Part shown: in pieces, positions 42,720 through 51,195 of the stretch | How the letters are laid out: the number at the start of each line of letters is the position of its first letter | Position numbering within the stretch: the stretch's first letter is position 1 | Origin: Pseudomonadota bacterium | Lineage (GTDB): Bacteria > Pseudomonadota > Gammaproteobacteria > Burkholderiales > Burkholderiaceae_E | NCBI GenBank assembly: GCA_963204785.1 | Contig: CAUJHG010000067.1 | Span: 1-51,230 of the forward strand | Reading direction: 5' to 3' | DNA length: 51,230 bases | Program-made: the position numbers and the translations under genes | Notes under the pieces: generated by a model | Databases searched by the model: none | What the model was told of the DNA's origin: nothing | What the model saw: the letters and a program-made list of their open reading frames with translations, nothing else

Positions 42720-45173
42720 TCAGAGGGTGCAGGCTTCGCACTCGCTGTCGCTGTCCTCGGCGGCTGTGGCAGGGGCCGCGGCAGGTCCGGACACGGCGGC
42801 AGGGGCCGGGTCGTCCACGGCCTGCATGCCGTTGGACGTCTTCTGGTTCATGTAGTACTTGGACTTCAGCCCCAGCTTGACGCGGTAGAGATAGTCCTCG
42901 ATCAGTTCGGAGGAGGCGATCGAGGCGTCGCCGATCACGCGACGGTAGTAGTCCGCCGAAATGCCCTGGTCCGTCCACTTCTGCACGATGGCGTAGATCT
43001 CGGTCATGTCCTTGGCGGGGATGTCCCAGGCGCTCTGGTACCGGTCGGCCAGGGTGTCGCCTTCGGGTGCCGCCCAGTAGTTCACGCGCTGGTTGTCGGT
43101 CTTGATCAGCGTGAGTTCGCGCACCGGATACAGGCCGTTGGTGGTGCCCGACGCGTTGGCCGAGGTTTCCGTCGGCATGTGCGCCACCAGCACCGAGTTG
43201 CGGATGCCGCCGTTGGCCACGATCTCCCGGCGCAGCGCCTCCCAGTCGTAGCGCAGCGCAAAGGGTGCGATCCTGTCCACGTGCGGGTTGCAGGTGTCCA
43301 GCGGCAACCAGCCCTCGGGCCAGCGGGTCTTGCGCATCCAGGGCGCGTTGCCCAGCTCCTTGCCCAGCTTCAGGCTGGCACGCAGCAGGTGGTAGTAGTG
43401 GCGTTCGGCGACTTCATGGACGAACTGCTTGCCGGCCTGGTCGGTGTAACGCTGGCCGTTCCTGGCCATCAGGTGGGCCAGGCCGAGAATGCCCACGCCG
43501 GCGTTCAGACGCTTGCGCGAGGTCACGCCCACCTGCGGCAGTTCGTAGTGCGCCAGGTGGATGCATTTGTCGATCATCAGCAGCGCGTAGTAGGCCACCT
43601 CGGCGTACTGTTCCTCGCTCTCGATGTTCGAGACGACGATGCCGGCCAGATTGCAGGTGGCCACCTCGGGCGCACTGCGCTGCACGACCGCCTCGATGGG
43701 CAGCTCGTCGATCAGGTCACCGGCCTGCAGGTCCTCGGGCCAGACCAAGCCGCGCCGGGTCTGCAGCTGCGCATCGCCCGGGATCCTGCGCCGGGTGCCG
43801 TCGATGAACTGAACCTCGACGAAGGAGATGTCGTCCTCGGCATACAGCTCGGTGACGTGGTTGTACGGCGCGGTGGGCAAGGCGATTTCGGCACACAGAT
43901 TGGACGAATAGATCCGGTCCTTGAACGGCGTGTGCCGGTTCATCTCGCTGATGTTGTGCTCGTAGACCCGACCGGTCTCGTTCCACTCGTTGCATGCAGT
44001 GATGAGCAGCTCGCGCGCGCTCGTCCAGGTCTTGGGGAAGCTCTCGTCGGCGGCGTAGCGCTCGTAGAGGGCTTCGAACCGTGCTTCGTCTGCGCTGTAC
44101 AGGGCTTCGTAGAGATCGGGAGCAGTGAAGCAGTTGAACAGGAAGATGTCCTCGTTGCGGGCCACCTTGCGGGCGAAGAACCGGTTGCCGCCCCAGGAGT
44201 AGTCCATGCCGCGGATCTTCCTGTCCTCGGTGGACATCGGGTTCTTCAGCCGCAGCAGCGTGTCCACCTCCGGATCGAAGATCGGGAAGTAGGCGGTGCA
44301 GGCGCCGCCACGACCGTTCTGCAGGTTGGACTTGACCTCGGCCACCAGCGCGCGAAAGTACGGCAGCTTGCCCTGGTGGCGGATCACGCCGCCGCGCACC
44401 GGGTCGTTGATCGACCGCGTGCCGATGTGCGCACCGATGCCCGCGCTCATGTAGGTCATGGTGTTGGCGATGTGGTTGCCCACGGCGATCGAGCGTGCGT
44501 TGTCGCCCGTCGTGTACAGGCAGCAGCTGGCGTAGCCGCGCAGCGGCGTGCCCAGGTTGACGTGGTTGGGCGTGGGCGCGTTGATGCGGTTCTTCGACAG
44601 GTGCTCGTAGAAGCTGCGCACGTCGCGCATGCGCCGCTCACGGGGCTGGTCCTCCGACAGCGCCATCGCCATGCGCATGTAGATGAACTGCGGCGACTCG
44701 TAGTACACCCCCTGCACCCGGTCGGCGATCGCGTACTTGGTCAGGTGGGTGTGCAGCTGGTAATGGGCATACTCGAAGTCGCGCTCGTGGTCGATCCACT
44801 CCTCGATCACGGCGTACTCGGAAGCGGAGTACTCCAGCGCCTCCATCAGGCCCATCTCCTGCAGCTTGCGGTGCAGATCCAGCACCGTGGGACGGGCGTT
44901 GCGGTAGAGGTCCTTGCGGATCAGCGTGGCGTACAGGCGCCCGGCCATGCGGTTGTAGGACCAGGTGTCGAAGTCCAGGCAGGCGCGGATGAGCTGCTGC
45001 TGCAGTTCGCGCGACGTTGCCGTGGAGGACATCGCCGACACGGCTTCGAGCACGGCCGAAGGCCAGTCCACGGCATTGCCCAGGGACTGGGCTGCCCACT
45101 GGCCCCACTGGTTGAGCTTGAAAGGCATGAAGGGCTCGGAGTGCCCGTCACGCTTGATGATGGTTTCCAGCAT
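42720..45173 (-). CDS. nrdA: Ribonucleoside-diphosphate reductase, alpha subunit (class Ia) with extra internal segment
   Basis: A protein of 817 aa, the catalytic subunit making dNDPs from NDPs. By alignment with E. coli NrdA, C427 (SSNLCAE) is the thiyl-radical cysteine, N425 and E429 its partners, C217 and C507 (EVATCNLAG) the redox pair, Y773/Y774 the radical-transfer tyrosines and C812/C815 the tail cysteines (CEAC). Between C427 and C507 there are 80 residues where E. coli has 23. The additional part, about 451-502, has a pattern like a Hint or intein block (FIDGTRRRIPGD, TRRGLVWPEDLQAGDLI). The start at 45173 is preceded by a leader with a cobalamin riboswitch and possible NrdR boxes. 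Confidence 0.95.
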   Translation of the reverse strand: MLETIIKRDGHSEPFMPFKLNQWGQWAAQSLGNAVDWPSAVLEAVSAMSSTATSRELQQQLIRACLDFDTWSYNRMAGRLYATLIRKDLYRNARPTVLDLHRKLQEMGLMEALEYSASEYAVIEEWIDHERDFEYAHYQLHTHLTKYAIADRVQGVYYESPQFIYMRMAMALSEDQPRERRMRDVRSFYEHLSKNRINAPTPNHVNLGTPLRGYASCCLYTTGDNARSIAVGNHIANTMTYMSAGIGAHIGTRSINDPVRGGVIRHQGKLPYFRALVAEVKSNLQNGRGGACTAYFPIFDPEVDTLLRLKNPMSTEDRKIRGMDYSWGGNRFFARKVARNEDIFLFNCFTAPDLYEALYSADEARFEALYERYAADESFPKTWTSARELLITACNEWNETGRVYEHNISEMNRHTPFKDRIYSSNLCAEIALPTAPYNHVTELYAEDDISFVEVQFIDGTRRRIPGDAQLQTRRGLVWPEDLQAGDLIDELPIEAVVQRSAPEVATCNLAGIVVSNIESEEQYAEVAYYALLMIDKCIHLAHYELPQVGVTSRKRLNAGVGILGLAHLMARNGQRYTDQAGKQFVHEVAERHYYHLLRASLKLGKELGNAPWMRKTRWPEGWLPLDTCNPHVDRIAPFALRYDWEALRREIVANGGIRNSVLVAHMPTETSANASGTTNGLYPVRELTLIKTDNQRVNYWAAPEGDTLADRYQSAWDIPAKDMTEIYAIVQKWTDQGISADYYRRVIGDASIASSELIEDYLYRVKLGLKSKYYMNQKTSNGMQAVDDPAPAAVSGPAAAPATAAEDSDSECEACTL
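43668..43823 (-). other. Extra domain in nrdA with Hint/intein-like pattern
   Basis: This stretch encodes NrdA residues 451-502, between the active-site cysteines C427 and C507. It shows VxFxDG, then TRRG, then a DLxAGDxI ending, which is the order of motifs in the N-terminal Hint fold of inteins. Intein hallmarks are missing: no N-terminal catalytic cysteine, no TxxH, no C-terminal HN before the next cysteine. It is in frame, so the segment should be translated. It could be a structural insert of an NrdA subgroup or a remnant of an intein. Confidence 0.55.
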
Positions 45174-45288
45174 GAACGCGTGTCCCGGAAGCGAAGCTGG
45201 CAGGGGTGGAAGCTCCTGCAGCTCGTGCCAATTCGCCTGCTCCCGCGCACAGGCCCGTGCGGTGGACGCACACGACGGACGCACGCAA

Positions 45289-45307
45289 CCGGACAGGGGG
45301 TGTCCGG
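45289..45307 (-). promoter_or_regulatory. GC-rich hairpin in the nrdA leader
   Basis: CCGGACA at 45289-45295 and TGTCCGG at 45301-45307 form a 7-base perfect stem around GGGGG, with partial extension on both sides. It lies between the riboswitch aptamer and nrdA, on the transcribed minus strand, about 120 bases before the start codon. There is no T-run, so a simple terminator is not supported; it may be part of the expression platform. Confidence 0.4.
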
Positions 45308-45379
45308 CTTGCAGCACGCTCTTCCCGCGAAAGCGCTCACCTGCACCCGGGGCGATCAGCTGATTCCTGATCGACCGCC

Positions 45380-45575
45380 AGGTGTGTCGGCAGGTCTTCG
45401 GACTTCGCAGACACGAGCCTGAAGGTTCAGGCCCACCTACACTGCTCCACTTCCCAGGCCAGGCAGGCCCAGTGTGCTTCGAGCATTTCGCTTCTGCTTA
45501 CCGCTGCGGGGCAGTTCCGGACTTGCACCGGATTCCCTCTTGCCGCCTGCTCCATCTGGTGCAGGCACCGACGGA
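45380..45575 (-). ncRNA. Cobalamin (B12) riboswitch upstream of nrdA
   Basis: Reading the minus strand, the core motifs appear in order: GAGGGAATCCGGTGCAAGTC, CTGCCCCGCAGCGGTAAG, CACTGG, TGGGAAG, GCCTGAACC, and GAAGACCTGCC near the 3' end. This is the conserved layout of the cobalamin riboswitch. It lies about 200 bases before nrdA, in the leader of the nrdAB-glutaredoxin operon. B12 binding is expected to lower expression of this B12-independent class Ia reductase, as known for nrdABS in Streptomyces. The exact ends were not determined. Confidence 0.92.
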
Positions 45576-45621
45576 CACAATATACATCGTTTTTTGTCAG
45601 TCGAAACGCTAGCGGTAGTGT
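45575..45621 (-). promoter_or_regulatory. Candidate NrdR-box pair overlapping the nrdA promoter
   Basis: ACACAATATACATCGT at 45575-45590 and ACGCTAGCGGTAGTGT at 45606-45621 each match the NrdR consensus ACACWATATATWGTGT at 11-12 of 16 positions. Their starts are 31 bp apart, the spacing usual for NrdR pairs. On the minus strand a TATATT (45579-45584) and TTTCGA (45601-45606), 16 bases apart, form a plausible promoter between and over them. NrdR would repress when dATP is high. Confidence 0.6.
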
Positions 45622-45698
45622 CCCGATAGTCTTTCGGACAAGCCCTGCGCCGCGAGCAGCGCCTTGATCTTCATGCGGGCAAAGGCTTCGTTGCTCAT
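45609..45698 (-). pseudogene. Remnant resembling the N-terminus of a type I restriction HsdR subunit
   Basis: A 29-codon open frame starts one base after the toxin stop: MSNEAFARMKIKALLAAQGL, then an unrelated tail and a TAG. The first 20 residues resemble the start of type I restriction R subunits (NEAFARxKIDALL). Full HsdR proteins exceed 700 aa, so this would be a 5' fragment fused to foreign sequence. Its stop codon lies within the second NrdR-like box. The identification depends on about 15 residues and could be chance. Confidence 0.4.
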
Positions 45699-45699
45699 G

Positions 45700-46101
45700 T
45701 CAACGGCCAGGATTCGCAGCCGGTCCGGCCCACAGCCGGATGAACTGGAAAGACAGCTCGCGGTGATGCCGGATCGACAGCAGGTGCACCAGGTGGCCCG
45801 GCGTCGCCACCGTGTACAGGATCAGGTAGTCGCCGTGCAGGTACTCGCGCAGGCGATCGGCTGCGCCCGCCGGTAATGCGGCAAGCTGGGCGAGCGCTTC
45901 TGCGGACTGCGGCGGCTGGTCGAGATAGGGCCGCCCGATGCGGGGGAAGCGCCGGAGGTTGGGGATCACGGTGGCGCGCAGCTCGGCGAGCAGCCGGTCG
46001 CAGGCGGCAACCGCGTCCGCCTCGGTCAGAAAGGATTCGATCGCCGCCAACCGCTCCAGGAAGCTGGCCGTCAGTTCGACACGGATGACGGGCTCAGTCA
46101 C
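45700..46101 (-). CDS. RelE/ParE-family toxin
   Basis: A protein of 133 aa, with the fold marked by VELTASFLERLAAIESF, FPRIGRPYL and the C-terminal YLILYTVATPGHLVHLLSIRHHRELSF. Toxins of this family cleave mRNA on the ribosome (RelE) or poison gyrase (ParE). It is slightly longer than typical members, mostly at the C-terminus. It overlaps the antitoxin gene by 8 bases. The following open frame starts one base after its stop, implying a former three-gene operon. Confidence 0.85.
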   Translation of the reverse strand: MTEPVIRVELTASFLERLAAIESFLTEADAVAACDRLLAELRATVIPNLRRFPRIGRPYLDQPPQSAEALAQLAALPAGAADRLREYLHGDYLILYTVATPGHLVHLLSIRHHRELSFQFIRLWAGPAANPGR

Positions 46102-46429
46102 GTTTGCGTGCGGCCTCGCTGGTCTTTACCTTGCCCTTGGCAGCAGCCCGCTTCGCCTGCAGCGCGGCGATGGCGGCATCGGCATCCTGGGTACGGCCCG
46201 CCGTGATGTCCGCGAGGCCGCGACGCGCATCGTCGATCAGCAGCAGGTGGATGCGCTCACGCTCCAGGCGGTGGTAGTAGTCCAGGCGCTCGGCGTCGAT
46301 GAGCGCGACGTAGCTCTCGCCATTCTTGGTGATGATCTTCTCGGCACCGGCCTTGACCTGCTCGGCCAGCTCCGACAGCGTGGCGCGCGCCTGGGTGAAC
46401 GGCACCACATCGCTTGCAGAGATTCCCAT
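46094..46429 (-). CDS. Phd/YefM-type antitoxin
   Basis: A protein of 111 aa starting MGISASDVVPFTQARATLSE. The N-terminal domain is DNA-binding and Phd-like (AEQVKAGAEKIITKNGESYVALI), followed by a region that would wrap and neutralise the toxin. The C-terminus is lysine/arginine-rich (KGKVKTSEAARKRD). It is the first gene of the pair and should autorepress the operon together with the toxin. Confidence 0.85.
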   Translation of the reverse strand: MGISASDVVPFTQARATLSELAEQVKAGAEKIITKNGESYVALIDAERLDYYHRLERERIHLLLIDDARRGLADITAGRTQDADAAIAALQAKRAAAKGKVKTSEAARKRD

Positions 46430-46450
46430 GGGATATCCATTCCGATGTTA

Positions 46451-46460
46451 CAGAATTCTG
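46451..46460. promoter_or_regulatory. Candidate operator of the toxin-antitoxin operon
   Basis: CAGAATTCTG is a perfect 10-base palindrome lying about 20 bases before the antitoxin start. This is a usual place for the site bound by a Phd/YefM antitoxin. The match is short and could be chance. Confidence 0.35.
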
Positions 46461-46556
46461 CTCAGTTTACGCACTTGCGCACACATCGAGAAGCCCGATC
46501 CGCCTGAACCGATCGGCTCCGATGTCCTGTGAACAACCAGGGACGCCAGAAAGACG

Positions 46557-46588
46557 AAAGCCCCGGTCGCACCAGCGATCCGGGGCTT
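46557..46588 (-). terminator. Terminator of icd
   Basis: Stem arms AAGCCCCGG (46558-46566) and CCGGGGCTT (46580-46588) with a 13-base loop. Reading the minus strand, a pyrimidine-rich tract CTTTCGTCTTTC follows. It lies about 45 bases after the icd stop. Confidence 0.75.
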
Positions 46589-46632
46589 CTGACGGGAACA
46601 TCCGGGCCGCCGGGAGGCGCCCCGGGACCGGG

Positions 46633-47886
<1,254 letters not shown>

Positions 47887-47992
47887 GTGGATCTTCCTGT
47901 CGGGAGTGCTGCTGGGACGGAGACGGAGCCCTGGCGGGATTATGCCCCAACGCATCGCGGCGCTGAGACCGGAACGGCGCTAGCATGGCGGC

Positions 47993-48484
47993 ATGGACAG
48001 CTTTCCGACACCTCTTGCCGGCCTGCGCGCCGCAATCCTGGCAGCGCTCATCGGCTTGGGCGCGCTCGCGCCGATGGCTGCGCCGGCACAACCGCAGCCG
48101 CGCCTGCCGACAGTCCAGTTGCAGGCCGGCATCCACCTGATCCGCGCCGAAGTCGCCGCCAACGACCAGGCGCGCATGCGCGGACTGATGTTCCGCGAGA
48201 GCCTGGGCCCCTCCGAGGGGATGCTGTTCGTCTTCGAATCGCCGGCCCGTCAGTGCTTCTGGATGCGCAACACGCCGCTGCCTCTGTCCATTGCCTTCAT
48301 CGCGGACGACGGGCGCATCGTCAATGTCGAGGACATGCAGCCCCGGACCGAGGACAGCCACTGCTCGGCCGCCCCGGTGCGCTTTGCCCTGGAGATGGAA
48401 CAGGGCTGGTTCCGCAGGAAAGGGCTCGGGGCCGGCTCGAAGCTCGCCGGTCCGCCGGGCCTGTTCGCCTCACCGAAGAGGTGA
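47993..48484 (+). CDS. DUF192 family secreted protein
   Basis: A protein of 163 aa with a signal peptide (AAILAALIGLGALAPMAAPAQ). The domain shows RMRGLMFRESLGPSEGMLFVFE and CFWMRNTPLPLSIAFI, standard for UPF0127/DUF192, whose function is not known. It is divergent from icd and convergent with the OmpA-type lipoprotein. Confidence 0.85.
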   Translation: MDSFPTPLAGLRAAILAALIGLGALAPMAAPAQPQPRLPTVQLQAGIHLIRAEVAANDQARMRGLMFRESLGPSEGMLFVFESPARQCFWMRNTPLPLSIAFIADDGRIVNVEDMQPRTEDSHCSAAPVRFALEMEQGWFRRKGLGAGSKLAGPPGLFASPKR

Positions 48485-48500
48485 GGCGGGTGATCGACGC

Positions 48501-49154
48501 TCAGCCCGACGCCGGCTCGGCGACGAAGATCTCGACCCGACGGTTGCGCGCGCGCCCCTCCGCGCTCGCATTGTCCGCCACCGGCTCGCGCGAGCCACGA
48601 CCGTCCACCGTGATCCGGCGGGCGTCGACGCCACGGGCCGTCAGGTAGTTGCGTACGCTGTCGGCGCGGTTGTAGGAGAGCGGGTTGTTGATCGCATCGG
48701 TCCCGGTGCTGTCGGTGTGGCCGATGATGGTCACCCTGGTCGTCGGGTTGGCCGACAGGCCTTGCGCGAAGTGGTCCAGGATCGGGCGGAAGTTGGGCTT
48801 GATGTCGGCACGGCCGGTGTCGAAGGACACGTCGCTGGGCACATCGAGCTTCAGGCGGTTGTCGGCGGTCTGGGTGACTCCGACGCCCGTGCCCTGGGTG
48901 GCCTGCTCCATCTGCCGCTTCTGGTCTTCCATCCGCTTGGACCAGATGTAGCCGCCGACCGCGCCGGCGCCGGCCCCGATGACTGCGCCCTTGGCCGCTC
49001 CGCTCTTGCCGCCCACTGCCGCGCCGAGCACCGCCCCGCCGACCGCGCCGATGCCAGCCCCCTTGGCAGTGGTCGACTGGGTCTCGGACATGTTGGCGCA
49101 GCCAGCGACGCCGACGGCAAGCGCAAGCGCCAGAGCCGCTGCTTTGCTGATCAT
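48501..49154 (-). CDS. OmpA-family lipoprotein with glycine-zipper region
   Basis: A protein of 217 aa. The N-terminus is a lipoprotein signal with lipobox VAGC, so the mature protein starts at C19 and is lipidated. Residues about 30-75 are a glycine-zipper region (GAVGGAVLGAAVGGKSGAAKG), then an OmpA-like peptidoglycan-binding domain at 105-210 (VTIIGHTDSTGTD, LSYNRADSVRNYL, GRARNRRVEI). It should anchor the outer membrane to peptidoglycan. Start at 49154 by the lipoprotein signal. Confidence 0.9.
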   Translation of the reverse strand: MISKAAALALALAVGVAGCANMSETQSTTAKGAGIGAVGGAVLGAAVGGKSGAAKGAVIGAGAGAVGGYIWSKRMEDQKRQMEQATQGTGVGVTQTADNRLKLDVPSDVSFDTGRADIKPNFRPILDHFAQGLSANPTTRVTIIGHTDSTGTDAINNPLSYNRADSVRNYLTARGVDARRITVDGRGSREPVADNASAEGRARNRRVEIFVAEPASG

Positions 49155-49243
49155 GATGTCTTCTCCTTGGCCGGACGCGCGCGCGCCGACGCTTCCAGAT
49201 GCGATCCCGTCGGGCGCCAGGCGTCCGACGGATGGCCTCGCGC

Positions 49244-49840
49244 TCAGGCGAAGTTCTTCGCCGCGAACTCCCAGTTGGCAAGGCTGTTCAGGAAGGTCTC
49301 GACGAACTTCGGCCGCGCATTGCGGTAGTCGACGTAGTAGGCGTGTTCCCAGACGTCGATCGTGAGCAGCGCCCTGTCGGCGGTGGTCAGCGGTGTTTCC
49401 GCGTTGCTCGTGTTGACGATGTCCACCGACCCGTCGGGCTTCCTGACCAGCCAGGTCCAGCCCGAACCGAAGTTGCCGACCGCGCTCTTGGCGAAGGCCT
49501 CCTTGAACGCCGCGAAGGAGCCGAACTTGCGGTTGATCGCTTCGGCCAGCGCGCCGGAGGCCTCGCCACCGCCGCCGGGCTTCATGCTGTTCCAGAAGAA
49601 GGTGTGGTTCCACACCTGCGCGGCGTTGTTGAACACGCCGGCCATCGCCGGATCCTTGGCGGCTTCCTTGATCACCGTTTCGAGATCGGCCTCGGCCAGT
49701 GGCTTGCCGGCCAGCAGGTTGTTGAGGTTCACCACATAGGCGTTGTGGTGCTTGGCATGGTGGAAGCTGAAGGTGTTGGCCGACATGTGCGGCTCAAGCG
49801 CCGTCGGCGCGTAGGGCAGTTCAGGCAGGGTGAATGCCAT
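49244..49840 (-). CDS. sodB: Superoxide dismutase (Fe-type)
   Basis: A protein of 198 aa, standard SodB length. Metal ligands are the first His in FHHAKHHNAY, the His in WNHTFFW, and D and H in DVWEHAYY. It removes superoxide in the cytoplasm. Fe rather than Mn is suggested by GSGWTWL and the SodB-like length. A strong GAGGAGG ribosome binding site precedes the ATG at 49840. Confidence 0.96.
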   Translation of the reverse strand: MAFTLPELPYAPTALEPHMSANTFSFHHAKHHNAYVVNLNNLLAGKPLAEADLETVIKEAAKDPAMAGVFNNAAQVWNHTFFWNSMKPGGGGEASGALAEAINRKFGSFAAFKEAFAKSAVGNFGSGWTWLVRKPDGSVDIVNTSNAETPLTTADRALLTIDVWEHAYYVDYRNARPKFVETFLNSLANWEFAAKNFA

Positions 49841-49868
49841 GGGTGAAACCTCCTCGTTTGACTGTCCC

Positions 49869-49882
49869 CCGCTAGATAGCGG
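49869..49882. repeat. Inverted repeat upstream of sodB
   Basis: CCGCTA and TAGCGG flank a two-base centre (GA), a perfect 14-base palindrome, within a C/G-rich flank. It lies about 30 bases before the sodB start. It may be an operator or part of a leader hairpin. Confidence 0.35.
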
Positions 49883-49971
49883 ACGGGGCGGCGAATGACA
49901 GGGCGTTCTTAATGGAAATTCCCGATCAGGCGCAATCGATCGCTGGTCGGCGCGGGTAATCGCATGCCTGC

Positions 49972-51009
49972 TCAGTCCAGCAGCCGGTGTTTTTTCAGCG
50001 CATGGCGCAACTGGTCGTAGCTGAGGTTGAGCGCGGCGGCAGCCTCGCGCTGGTTGAAGCGTGCCCGTGCCAGGGCTGCTGACAGGATGCTGGCCTCGTA
50101 GGCCGCCACCGCCTTGCGAAAGTCCGGGACCGGAGGACTGGCAGGAGCGCCGGCCAGGGAGGCGAGGGGAGGCGTCGAGTCGTCTGTGACGGGCCGGGGC
50201 ACAGCCGTCGGGGATGATGGGCTGGCGGGGCGGAACGGCGACTCGAAGGGATCGAAGACGATGTGCGCCACCGGGTTTTCCGCGTCGCCCCAGCGGTAAA
50301 CCGCGCGCTCCACCACGTTCTTCAGTTCGCGCACGTTGCCGGGCCAGCTCTGCTGGTTCAGGGCGGTGGCGGCCTCGGCCGTGAAGCCGGGGAAGCCGTC
50401 CCAGCCCAGCTCCAGCGCCATGCGCCGGCCGAAGAAATCGGCCAGCAACGGGATGTCGTCGGCGCGCGCCCGCAGCGGTGGCAGGGTCAGGACGTCGAAC
50501 GACAGCCGGTCGAGCAGATCGGCGCGGAAGCGGCCGCGCTCCACCAGTCCCGGCAGATCCTCGTTGGTGGCGCCGATCACCCGTACGTCGACCTCGATGG
50601 TCTTGTTGGCGCCCAGTCGCTGCAGCTGGCCGTATTCGATCACCCGCAGCAGTTTCTCCTGGGCCTGGGCCGACAGGGTGGCGATCTCGTCAAGAAACAG
50701 GGTGCCGCCGTCGGCTTCCTCGAACCGGCCGGCGCGAGCGCGGGTGGCGCCGGTGAAGGCGCCCGGCTCATAACCGAACAGCTCGGCGTCGATCAGATTC
50801 TCCGGCAGGGCGGCGCAGTTGAGCTGGATGAACGGCTCCTCCCAGCGCGGCGACAGTCGGTGCAGGCGCTCGCCGATCAGCTCCTTGCCAGTGCCGCGCT
50901 CGCCGATCACCAGCACCGGCCGGTTGAGGGCCGCGATGCGGGAGGCATGCTCCAGCACGTCGAGGAAGGGGCCGCTCTGGCCGATGAGGCGCTGAATGTC
51001 CGGTGCCAT
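49972..51009 (-). CDS. pspF: Phage-shock-type sigma-54 activator PspF
   Basis: A protein of 345 aa with no N-terminal receiver domain. The AAA+ domain starts almost at once: Walker A GERGTGKE at 36-43, GAFTGA sigma-54 contact loop at 83-88, Walker B FLDE near 105-108, RADLLDRLSFDV and WPGNVRELKNVVERAVYR. After a proline-rich linker, a Fis-type helix-turn-helix is at the C-terminus (FNQREAAAALNLSYDQLRHALKKH). This layout and sequence match PspF, which PspA keeps inactive until membrane stress. An upstream TTG (51015) is possible; the ATG at 51009 is chosen. Confidence 0.9.
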   Translation of the reverse strand: MAPDIQRLIGQSGPFLDVLEHASRIAALNRPVLVIGERGTGKELIGERLHRLSPRWEEPFIQLNCAALPENLIDAELFGYEPGAFTGATRARAGRFEEADGGTLFLDEIATLSAQAQEKLLRVIEYGQLQRLGANKTIEVDVRVIGATNEDLPGLVERGRFRADLLDRLSFDVLTLPPLRARADDIPLLADFFGRRMALELGWDGFPGFTAEAATALNQQSWPGNVRELKNVVERAVYRWGDAENPVAHIVFDPFESPFRPASPSSPTAVPRPVTDDSTPPLASLAGAPASPPVPDFRKAVAAYEASILSAALARARFNQREAAAALNLSYDQLRHALKKHRLLD

Positions 51010-51018
51010 TGCCAAAGA

Positions 51019-51035
51019 TTAGCAAATAACGCTAA
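51019..51035. promoter_or_regulatory. Candidate activator site between pspF and the divergent gene
   Basis: TTAGC and GCTAA flank 7 bases in an A/T-rich stretch, a small inverted repeat about 90 bases upstream of the sigma-54 promoter. This is where upstream activating sites for PspF are expected. It also overlaps the pspF promoter region, fitting autoregulation. Confidence 0.45.
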
Positions 51036-51120
51036 ATATTGGCAAATCTATTTTTCGTCGCCTGCAAGGTCGTCTTCATATTATGCATGAAAAACAATGC
51101 GTTGAAGCGCCGTCGCGAGT

Positions 51121-51135
51121 TGGCACGGTTCCTGC
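51121..51135 (+). promoter_or_regulatory. Sigma-54 (-24/-12) promoter
   Basis: TGGCAC, five bases, then CTGC, with the GG and GC exactly 10 bases apart. This matches the -24/-12 consensus TGGCAC-N5-TTGC with one change. It points toward the gene starting at 51196 and faces the activator gene pspF. Confidence 0.8.
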
Positions 51136-51195
51136 TGTTACCCTTGGCATCAGCGGCACGGATGCCGCATCACAATTTCGATGAGGGGACGACCA

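Noticed and set aside
41310-45173. Prophage containing the nrd operon
   Set aside because: NrdA and NrdB look somewhat phage-like, but no integrase, structural, lysis or phage regulatory genes flank them. Horizontal origin remains possible, a prophage is not supported.
45174-45379. Simple intrinsic terminator as the riboswitch expression platform
   Set aside because: The strong hairpin at 45289-45307 is not followed by a T-run. The mechanism stays open.
45382-45612. A 76-codon plus-strand open frame
   Set aside because: It lies entirely on the complement of the cobalamin riboswitch and has no start context or family features.
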